Of a stretch of DNA of 6,217 nt, positions 1 through 4,184 are shown in pieces. A program made the translations under genes and the position numbers. A model generated the notes under the pieces. The model was not told the DNA's origin and ran no database searches. It worked only from the letters and a program-made list of their open reading frames with translations. Each line of letters opens with the position of its first letter. Within the stretch, counting starts at the first letter, position 1. Source of the DNA: Actinomycetota bacterium (GTDB taxonomy: Bacteria; Actinomycetota; Actinomycetes; Streptosporangiales; Streptosporangiaceae); assembly GCA_003140115.1 (NCBI GenBank), contig PLIQ01000621.1, positions 1 through 6,217 of the forward strand, given 5' to 3'.

Positions 1-234
1 GCTGAGCCAGAAGCCGGTGTAGTCAGTGCCGGCCGGGCCGGCGTTGGCGACGTAGACGAGGCTGCCATGCACGGCGATGCTCACCGGCAGCACGCCGCCT
101 GCGGACACCACATCACTGAGGCGCAGCGAGCCGTCCGGCTGGATCCGCAGCACCGAGATCTGATTGCTGCCCGCGTCAACAGCGAGCAGGCTGATCGCCA
201 CCGGGACCCATCGCGCCCGGCTGAGTATCCTCAC
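1..234 (-). CDS. Lactonase-like beta-propeller protein, 5'-truncated, 3' end outside window
   Basis: The minus strand encodes a stretch typical of actinobacterial seven-bladed beta-propellers of the lactonase/muconate-cycloisomerase-like family. It has LLAVDAGSNQISVLRI (about residues 16-31), then PDGSLRLSDVVSAGG, then VLPVSIAVHGSLVYVANAG (48-66). These segments are family hallmarks seen directly here. Full-length relatives are usually 300-400 residues and carry a signal peptide and roughly one more blade before this point. Here the recognisable sequence starts within about 15 codons of a GTG at 234-232, and the frame closes at a TAA at 330-328, so the front of the gene is missing. An AAGGG-type ribosome site lies about 10 nt before the GTG, so a shortened product could still be made. 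The gene continues past base 1, so its 3' half cannot be judged. It reads away from the mocR gene. The family assignment is fairly sure; whether it is a pseudogene or a short active gene is open. Confidence 0.6.
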   Translation of the reverse strand, partial: MRILSRARWVPVAISLLAVDAGSNQISVLRIQPDGSLRLSDVVSAGGVLPVSIAVHGSLVYVANAGPAGTDYTGFWLS

Positions 235-484
235 TTCCGTTTTTCCCTTCCATAGAATGGATGCGAGAGGCAGCCTCTGATCCTCGGCGCGGATTTGCAG
301 CGCCGTTTCGGCAAAGTCGATACCGGATTAGATGATCCGGTCCCGTATGCCGTTCATTCCGTATCGTGCAGCGCCCCATTTCCGATCGGCTCGGAACGCC
401 AGGCGAGAACCGGCATGCAGGCCCGGAATCAGCCGCCTCGGCATTTCACTGCCTGAATCTAAGGGGTGGTGATAGTTGCCGGCC
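235..484. other. Gene-poor divergent intergenic region
   Basis: No convincing gene is seen between the propeller fragment and the mocR operator. The composition is less GC-rich than its surroundings, and the open frames here show no family features. It contains three short inverted repeats: TCCAT-AGA-ATGGA at 249-261, AGAGG-CAG-CCTCT at 266-278, and a stronger ACCGGAT-N6-ATCCGGT at 322-341. None is followed by a T-run on either strand, so they look more like protein-binding sites or decayed sequence than intrinsic terminators. Confidence 0.5.
322..341. repeat. Perfect inverted repeat, possible operator
   Basis: Two 7-bp arms, ACCGGAT (322-328) and ATCCGGT (335-341), are exact reverse complements around a 6-base spacer. 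It lies between the divergent propeller fragment and mocR, about 205 bp upstream of the mocR start. Size and symmetry suit a dimeric repressor site, but nothing shows which protein would bind. Chance occurrence in GC-rich DNA is possible. Confidence 0.35.
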
Positions 485-517
485 GGACCACTTCAGTATC
501 GATTGAGCGGACCAATT
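485..517 (+). promoter_or_regulatory. MocR-type direct-repeat operator
   Basis: Two similar 9-mers, GGACCACTT (485-493) and GGACCAATT (509-517), repeat in the same orientation with a 24-bp start-to-start distance. The downstream box lies over the expected -35 region of the mocR promoter, as expected for autorepression. Read on the other strand they are AAGTGGTCC and AATTGGTCC, resembling the AAAGTGG-type half-sites known for actinobacterial PdxR/MocR regulators. The same core with the same 24-bp spacing recurs at 4004-4036. Confidence 0.65.
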
Positions 518-532
518 CCGGACGGCCCGCCT

Positions 533-547
533 TGCTATGGTTGGCGC
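533..547 (+). promoter_or_regulatory. Extended -10 promoter of mocR, likely leaderless mRNA
   Basis: TGCTATGGT (533-541) is an extended -10 element. The start codon A at 548 is 7 nt past its end, which is the usual distance to the transcription start. No Shine-Dalgarno sequence fits in between. This suggests transcription begins at or next to the ATG. No good -35 hexamer is visible; the operator box at 509-517 covers that position. Confidence 0.5.
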
Positions 548-2059
548 ATGAGCGGCGGCCCGGAGATCCTTCTGCATATCGACCGCAGTCACCCGGAGAC
601 GCTGGCCGGCCAGTTGCGTGCCGGCCTCCGCGACGCCATCCGCACCCGGCGGCTGGCCGCGGGAACACAGCTGCCCGCCAGCCGCGTCCTGGCCGGGGAC
701 CTGGGAGTATCACGCGGTGTCGTGGTCGATGCCTACGCCCAGCTCGTGGCGGAGGGCTTCCTGGTGACCCGGCCGGGCTCAGGGACCATGGTGTCCGACG
801 CGGCGGGGATCACCCCGGCGCACTCGTCGTGGTGGCACCGGCGCGGGCAGCAGCACCACCGGCTCTGGCGGCCCGAGCTTGACCTGCGGCCGTCCGGCCC
901 GGACCCCGCCTTGTTCCCCCGCCCGCAGGCGGCCAGGACCATGACCGAGATCCTCCGCCGCCTGCCTGCGGCCGAGCTCGGCTACACCGGCCCCTGGGGC
1001 GTGGCAGCGCTGCGCCGGCAGCTCGAGTCCCACCTGGGCCGGCTCCGGGCCGCCATGGCACCCGCGGACGGGATCGTGGTCGTCACCGGCCAGACACAGG
1101 CCCTCACGGTCATCGCGCGCACGCTCGTGGCTGCCGGGCAGGACCATATCGCCGTGGAGGATCCCAGCGACCCCCGGCACCGGCACCTGCTCCAGGTCCA
1201 TGGCCTCAAGGCCATTCCGGTTCCCGTCGATGACGAGGGCCTGGACGTCGATGCGCTCGCCGCCAGCGGCTGCCAGACTGTGCTGACCAGCCCCAGCTGC
1301 CAGTTCCCGACCGGGGCGGTGATGTCGGCGGCGCGGCGCGCGCGCCTGCTGGACTGGGCGGTGGCGCGCCGCGCGCTGATCGTCGAGGACGACCAGCGCG
1401 CGGACTTTCACTTCGACCGGCCCGCGCTGGCCTGCCTTCAGGGCATGCGACCTGAGCAGGTGCTGCTCATCGGCTCGGTCAGCATGACCCTGGCTCCGGC
1501 GATGCGCCTGGGCTGGATCGTGCCGCCGCCGCACCTGCTGCGGGCCATTGCCGAGACCAAGCGCGATGACGACTTCGGCTCTGCGGTGATGGAACAGCAC
1601 GCGCTGGCGTCCTGGCTGGAGTCCGGGCAGTACGACCGGCATGTGCGCCATGCCCGCCGCAGTTACGCCATGCGCCGGGCAGCGCTCAGCGGCCAGCTGC
1701 ACCAGGGCTTCCCCCGGTGGGCCCAGCGCGGCATCCCGGCCGGCCTGGAAATCCTCCTGGAACTACCAGAGGGCATCTCCGACCGGCACGTCGCCGCCCA
1801 TGCCAGGCAGCAGGGACTTGGCGTCAGCCCGCTCAGCCCGATGCGGATCAGCGCAGCCGGGCCGCCGGGCCTGGTGCTGTCATACGCCCGGCTGACCCCG
1901 CGGCACAGCCCCGAGGCCGTCACCCGCCTGGACCTCGCCGTACAGGCCGTCCTCGCCGAGGACCGCTCCCTGTCAGCGACGGCCATCCCCGCAGACGACC
2001 GGCAATGGCACCTGACCTCCGCCGACTGGCCGGCGGCCCCCGAGGACTTCTACCCATGA
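548..2059 (+). CDS. MocR/GntR-family regulator with aminotransferase-like domain, PLP lysine replaced
   Basis: 503-residue MocR-subfamily regulator of normal length. Residues about 16-84 form a GntR winged helix (LPASRVLAGDLGVSRG, then AYAQLVAEGFL). About 145-490 is a fold-type I aminotransferase-like domain, recognisable from ELGYTGPWG (143-151), GQTQAL (181-186), SPSCQFPTG (248-256), EDDQRADF (280-287) and SMTLAPAMRLGW (312-323). In PLP-binding relatives such as GabR, the last motif reads SKTLAP and its Lys carries PLP. Here it is Met313 (ATG at 1484-1486). The PLP-contacting Tyr of EDDY is Gln283, the stacking Tyr of the EDPGY motif is Asp208, and the His of PSHQFPTG is Cys251. Asp281 and Arg320 are kept. 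DNA binding should be intact, but PLP chemistry probably is not. The ATG at 548 is chosen because a TTG at 476 would put the operator inside the gene and the paralogous fragment starts at the same codon. The likely target is the Rieske-ThDP operon, plus autoregulation. Confidence 0.9.
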   Translation: MSGGPEILLHIDRSHPETLAGQLRAGLRDAIRTRRLAAGTQLPASRVLAGDLGVSRGVVVDAYAQLVAEGFLVTRPGSGTMVSDAAGITPAHSSWWHRRGQQHHRLWRPELDLRPSGPDPALFPRPQAARTMTEILRRLPAAELGYTGPWGVAALRRQLESHLGRLRAAMAPADGIVVVTGQTQALTVIARTLVAAGQDHIAVEDPSDPRHRHLLQVHGLKAIPVPVDDEGLDVDALAASGCQTVLTSPSCQFPTGAVMSAARRARLLDWAVARRALIVEDDQRADFHFDRPALACLQGMRPEQVLLIGSVSMTLAPAMRLGWIVPPPHLLRAIAETKRDDDFGSAVMEQHALASWLESGQYDRHVRHARRSYAMRRAALSGQLHQGFPRWAQRGIPAGLEILLELPEGISDRHVAAHARQQGLGVSPLSPMRISAAGPPGLVLSYARLTPRHSPEAVTRLDLAVQAVLAEDRSLSATAIPADDRQWHLTSADWPAAPEDFYP

Positions 2060-2095
2060 CGACGGTGGTATCGCTGTCGCGCCTTCTGTCCGTTC

Positions 2096-2114
2096 GCGGG
2101 GTTCGGGTCCCCGT
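2096..2114. terminator. GC-rich hairpin between convergent genes, possible terminator
   Basis: CGGGG (2097-2101) and CCCCG (2109-2113) pair around the 7-base loop TTCGGGT, with a further G-T wobble outside. It lies 37 nt after the mocR stop and just beyond the stop of the convergent TetR remnant, a sensible place for a bidirectional terminator. No U-tract follows on either strand. The 5-bp stem plus 7-base TTC loop also looks like a tRNA T-arm, but no other tRNA arm is found around it. Confidence 0.3.
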
Positions 2115-2119
2115 GGGAT

Positions 2120-2397
2120 CTAGGGGGCGGTGGTTTCGCCGTCGGCCGGCGCGTCCTGGCGGTTGAGGCGCGCGAGCTCGAGGACGGTGTCGAAGGCGGT
2201 TTGGAGGGGGCGGGTGTCGCGCTGGACCTGGGCGAGGAGGAGGCCGCCTTGGAGGGCGGCGAGGAGGGTGACGGCGAGGTCGTCCGGGTCGGTGCCGTCC
2301 GGGAGGTGCCCGGCGGCGTGGAGGCGGCGGAGCCCGTCGCTGAGGGCGGCTGACCACTGCCCGAACCCGTCCGCGATCAGGTCGCGGGCACGCCCGA
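2120..2397 (-). pseudogene. TetR-family regulator, C-terminal remnant
   Basis: A minus-strand frame ending in TAG at 2122-2120 encodes the ligand-domain end of a TetR regulator. Visible segments are FGQWSAALSDGLRRLHAAG, then PDDLAVTLLAALQGGLLLAQ, then RDTRPLQTAFDTVLEL. The combination LLAALQGGLLLAQ...RDTRPL is characteristic of the C-terminal helices of many actinobacterial TetR proteins. The frame has no ATG, GTG or TTG start. Upstream of about 2397 family similarity fades, and the frame closes at TGA near 2452. The whole N-terminal helix-turn-helix, about 100 or more residues, is therefore missing. It is convergent with mocR. The remnant cannot bind DNA as a TetR protein. The coding sequence left is still well preserved, so the loss looks fairly recent. 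Confidence 0.75.
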
Positions 2398-2471
2398 GAC
2401 AACCTGGACTGGATCCTTGACTAACCCTGGGGCCTGGCTGGAAGATCGGTCATCGTTCCGTCCCGGCTCGG

Positions 2472-2483
2472 TACGATCGCCGC
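2472..2483 (+). promoter_or_regulatory. Putative -10 box of the TfoX-like gene, leaderless start
   Basis: TACGAT (2472-2477) ends 6 nt before the ATG at 2484, and no purine-rich ribosome site is present upstream of that ATG. The layout matches an actinobacterial leaderless promoter. A -35 element is not clear. Confidence 0.4.
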
Positions 2484-2843
2484 ATGGCCTATGACGAGGA
2501 TCTCGCCGCTCGTATCAGGGACCTGATCGGCCCTGACCCTGAGCTGACCGAGAAGAAGATGTTCGGTGGGCTGGCCTTCCTCATCCGCGGGCACATGGCG
2601 ATCAGTGCCAGCGGCCAGGGCGGCGTGCTGGTCCACGTCGATTCCGAGCGGTCGGCCGGCCTGGTGGCCGCGTCCGGGGCCACCACCGCGGTGATGCAGG
2701 GCCGGGAGATGCCCGGCTGGCTGCGCGTCAGCCCGGAAGACTTGGCCAGCGACGATGACCTTTCCCGATGGGTGGAAATCGGTATCGGGCACGCACGGTC
2801 GCTGCCGCCGAAGCAGCCCGCGAAGGCAAAACTGAAGAAGTAG
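2484..2843 (+). CDS. TfoX N-terminal domain protein
   Basis: A 119-residue protein matching the stand-alone TfoX/Sxy N-terminal domain family. It opens with MAYDEDLAARIRDLIG, followed by the signature KKMFGGLAFLIRGHMAIS (about 24-41), VLVHVD, REMPGWLRVSPEDL (74-87) and a C-terminal helix ending before SLPPKQPAKAKLKK. In gammaproteobacteria the full TfoX/Sxy protein activates competence genes. The short actinobacterial versions have only this domain and no established role, so no competence function is claimed. The lysine-rich tail is usual in these small proteins. It is transcribed alone: the upstream TetR remnant is on the other strand, and the toxin-antitoxin operon downstream reads towards it. 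Length is normal and the frame intact. The start is fixed by the -10 box just upstream and by the conserved N-terminus. Confidence 0.85.
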   Translation: MAYDEDLAARIRDLIGPDPELTEKKMFGGLAFLIRGHMAISASGQGGVLVHVDSERSAGLVAASGATTAVMQGREMPGWLRVSPEDLASDDDLSRWVEIGIGHARSLPPKQPAKAKLKK

Positions 2844-3043
2844 GCGACCGCTATGCGCGGCCTTCCGCGCGGCGCGGACCGTTGCGTGTCAGGTTGTTCA
2901 GCGATATGGATGAGCAGCGGGTCGGCGTACGCCGGGTCGGCCAGCTCGGCCGCCGACGGCGGGTCCACCGGCTGCGTCCGGCGGGCACCGTAGGCGACGC
3001 GCCTCTCGCCGCTGGAAGCGGAGATTCGCAGGGCCCAGGAGCC
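2844..3043. other. Intergenic stretch between convergent tfoX-like gene and toxin gene
   Basis: No gene can be supported here. A perfect hairpin GCGCGG-CCTT-CCGCGC (2855-2870) begins 12 nt after the TfoX-like stop and could end transcription, although no T-run follows. A minus-strand open frame starting near 2968 gives a short stretch with AELADPAYADPLLIHIAEQ, which vaguely recalls a motif of STAND/NB-ARC ATPases. It then runs into the TfoX gene antisense, so it is at most a tiny relic. Confidence 0.4.
2855..2870 (+). terminator. Hairpin after TfoX-like gene, possible terminator
   Basis: Six-bp perfect GC stem GCGCGG/CCGCGC with a CCTT tetraloop, 12 nt past the stop codon. There is no poly-U tail, so this is only a candidate; such tail-less hairpins are often proposed as terminators in high-GC actinobacteria. 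Confidence 0.35.
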
Positions 3044-3421
3044 TTACACGGTCTGGACCCGCGCCGAAACCCCGCGAGCGTGCAGTAGCTTGCGAATGTC
3101 GCCGGGATCGCTGGTCAAGACGAGGTGGGCGTGCGCTGTCATCAGCGCTACGTGTGCGTCGACGATATCTGCAGAGCCTGACAGCGCGAGTAGTTCGCCG
3201 ATGCGCTTGCCGTCGTCCTTACCGAGCGCTTCGATGCCGACGCCGGCCAGCACCCGGGCAAGATTGGCCTGCTTGCGCCCGTCTCGCCAGACTTGGCCTA
3301 CCACTGCGGAACTGACCCGGACCGGCGTTCCCTGCTGCTGGAGCACCCGCAGTTGGGCGCCGATCAGGCGGTCTCGGCGATCAACCGCCACCAGAGCACC
3401 TGCATCCAGGATCGCCTTCAC
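3044..3421 (-). CDS. PIN-domain toxin of a VapBC-like system
   Basis: A 125-residue PIN-domain protein, the usual toxin length. PIN toxins are Mg-dependent ribonucleases that cut RNA and halt translation until neutralised by the partner antitoxin. Acidic metal-site candidates are visible: Asp6 in the N-terminal strand MKAILDAGAL, Asp85 and Asp88 in SADIVDAHVAL, and Asp105 and Asp108 in LTSDPGDIRKLL. The second-position acid usual in VapC is not obvious; the SSAVVGQVWRDGRKQ segment has Gln43 there, as I recall in a common actinobacterial PIN subgroup, so activity is likely but unproven. Its ATG overlaps the antitoxin stop in ATGA (3421-3418), giving translational coupling. It is convergent with the TfoX-like gene. 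Confidence in the PIN fold is high; the RNA target is unknown. Confidence 0.88.
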   Translation of the reverse strand: MKAILDAGALVAVDRRDRLIGAQLRVLQQQGTPVRVSSAVVGQVWRDGRKQANLARVLAGVGIEALGKDDGKRIGELLALSGSADIVDAHVALMTAHAHLVLTSDPGDIRKLLHARGVSARVQTV

Positions 3422-3666
3422 GCCACATCCGAACGCTGCGCAAGCCCGAGCCGGGACGCCGCTTCATCCAGCTCCGCCTGGGTGAACGGGCCGTCCTCCG
3501 CCTCCCACTGATCCAGAGCAGCGCCGAGGAGCTCATTGCGCAGCTTGTCGGCCGCCGCTTCGGTAAGCCACGTCGACACACTAGTGCCCTGCCGGGCAGC
3601 GGCCTGCCGGACGCCCTCTCCGACCTCGGGCGGCATCGTCACGGAAAACCTGTCTACCTGCGCCAT
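3418..3666 (-). CDS. Ribbon-helix-helix-type antitoxin, partner of the PIN toxin
   Basis: An 82-residue protein directly upstream of and overlapping the toxin gene by 4 bp. The N-terminal segment DRFSVTMPPEVGEGVRQAAA (about 5-24) looks like the strand and first helix of a CopG/Arc-type ribbon-helix-helix domain, followed by TSVSTWLTEAAADKLRNELL (28-47). The acidic tail, with WEAEDGPFTQAELDEAASRLG (54-74), would wrap and block the PIN active site. By family knowledge the antitoxin or the complex represses its own promoter; two tandem palindromic sites lie over the predicted promoter just before the ATG. No ribosome-binding site is seen, which fits a leaderless transcript starting at the ATG at 3666. 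Function is inferred mainly from position next to a PIN protein and from the predicted fold. Confidence 0.82.
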   Translation of the reverse strand: MAQVDRFSVTMPPEVGEGVRQAAARQGTSVSTWLTEAAADKLRNELLGAALDQWEAEDGPFTQAELDEAASRLGLAQRSDVA

Positions 3667-3667
3667 G

Positions 3668-3696
3668 CATACGATCGTATCGCATACTGACGTATG
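3668..3696 (-). promoter_or_regulatory. Tandem palindromic operator and -10 of the toxin-antitoxin operon
   Basis: Two related inverted repeats follow each other with a 15-bp period: CATAC-GATC-GTATC (3668-3681) and CATAC-TGAC-GTATG (3683-3696), consensus CATAC-N4-GTAT. The core ATACGATCGTAT (3669-3680) is a perfect 12-bp palindrome. On the minus strand TACGAT (3679-3674) is a good -10 whose transcription start would fall at about 3666-3667, the antitoxin ATG. Antitoxin bound here would block RNA polymerase directly. Tandem sites are typical of cooperative ribbon-helix-helix binding. Confidence 0.65.
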
Positions 3697-3702
3697 TTAT
3701 TT

Positions 3703-3925
3703 ATCCGGTCAGGAATCCCTCGGCCACGAGCTGGGCCTAGACGTCAACGACGACCCCGCGTGACACGCCCAGGTCCTGGGCGAGCACGCGGCTGACGGGC
3801 AGGCGCGTCCCGGCTGGCAGCCGGCCGCTGCGGACGGCATCGCGCAGGCCCGAGCGGAGCCGCCCGGCGAGCGTCTCCGGATGACTCCGGTCCAGGTGCA
3901 GCAGGATCTCCGGGCCACCGCTCAT
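3703..3925 (-). pseudogene. N-terminal fragment of a second MocR/GntR regulator
   Basis: The first 62 codons from the ATG at 3925 match the intact MocR in about 51 of 62 residues, and about 80% of bases match by hand alignment over 216 bases. It begins MSGGPEILLHLDRSHPETLA and keeps the winged-helix core LPVSRVLAQDLGVSRGVVVD. Codon 63, TAC (Tyr) in the intact gene, is TAG here (3739-3737). Past it the same frame still reads AQLVAEGFL, then loses one codon, and similarity ends at about 3703-3708 in the TAA-containing toxin-antitoxin promoter. The complete aminotransferase-like domain is missing. A 62-residue wing-less product could be translated, but it lacks the MocR dimer domain. It is divergent from the Rieske-ThDP gene, the usual place for the regulator of that gene. 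The divergence from the intact copy shows an old paralogue, not a fresh duplication. Confidence 0.85.
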
Positions 3926-3986
3926 GCGACCGACCTTGTCCGTACGACACGAAGCGAAGTCCGGTGCGCGGTGTTACGGCCGCGAC

Positions 3987-4041
3987 GGATCCTGTCTAGA
4001 CCGAAGTGGTCCTGTCACACGGTGCCAAGGTGGTCCTGTCA
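3987..4041 (+). promoter_or_regulatory. Direct-repeat operator upstream of the Rieske-ThDP operon
   Basis: The 12-mer GTGGTCCTGTCA occurs exactly twice, at 4006-4017 and 4030-4041, 24 bp apart. A third partial copy, GATCCTGTC, lies at 3988-3996. The extended cores AAGTGGTCC (4004-4012) and AAGGTGGTCC (4027-4036) match the boxes in front of the intact mocR in sequence, spacing and orientation relative to a mocR start. The box at 4030-4041 covers the -35 of the plus-strand promoter. This fits MocR control of both divergent directions. Confidence 0.65.
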
Positions 4042-4065
4042 GCGGTCGTGCGCCGCTTCTAGAGT
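4036..4065 (+). promoter_or_regulatory. Promoter of the Rieske-ThDP operon
   Basis: CTGTCA (4036-4041) as -35 and TAGAGT (4060-4065) as -10 are separated by 18 bp. The -35 is the end of the second operator repeat. Transcription would start near 4072, leaving a leader of roughly 110-130 nt before the coding region. The leader has no evident riboswitch or complete small gene; an ATG at 4073 lies almost exactly at the predicted start. Confidence 0.5.
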
Positions 4066-4184
4066 CGGGATCATGCCTTCCCCGGTGACAGCCGCGCCCC
4101 GCGTGGCACCGCCAGGATCGTGCTGCTGGTGTAACGCCAGGACCAGTGCGTGGGCAGTAAAGTATTGCCGGTTCCGGCAGCGAC

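Noticed and set aside
466..882. Plus-strand frames overlapping the mocR start in other phases
   Set aside because: Translation shows no domain, and they would place the mocR operator inside a coding region; the MocR frame is unambiguous.
779..1702. 307-codon open frame antisense to mocR
   Set aside because: Low-complexity composition and no family features; a by-product of the mocR coding bias.
1920..2402. Pro/Arg-rich minus-strand frame across the mocR end and TetR remnant
   Set aside because: Composition of almost only Pro and Arg, in a different frame from the recognisable TetR sequence.
2489..2968. Minus-strand frame whose first part, ADPAYADPLLIHIAEQ, faintly recalls a STAND ATPase motif
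   Set aside because: Only about 20 residues resemble anything, and the remainder is antisense to the intact TfoX-like gene. Not enough for a gene or pseudogene call.
3090..3511. Plus-strand frames over the toxin-antitoxin genes
   Set aside because: The minus strand has two recognisable genes with an ATGA overlap; the plus frames are Ser/Thr/Arg-rich shadows.
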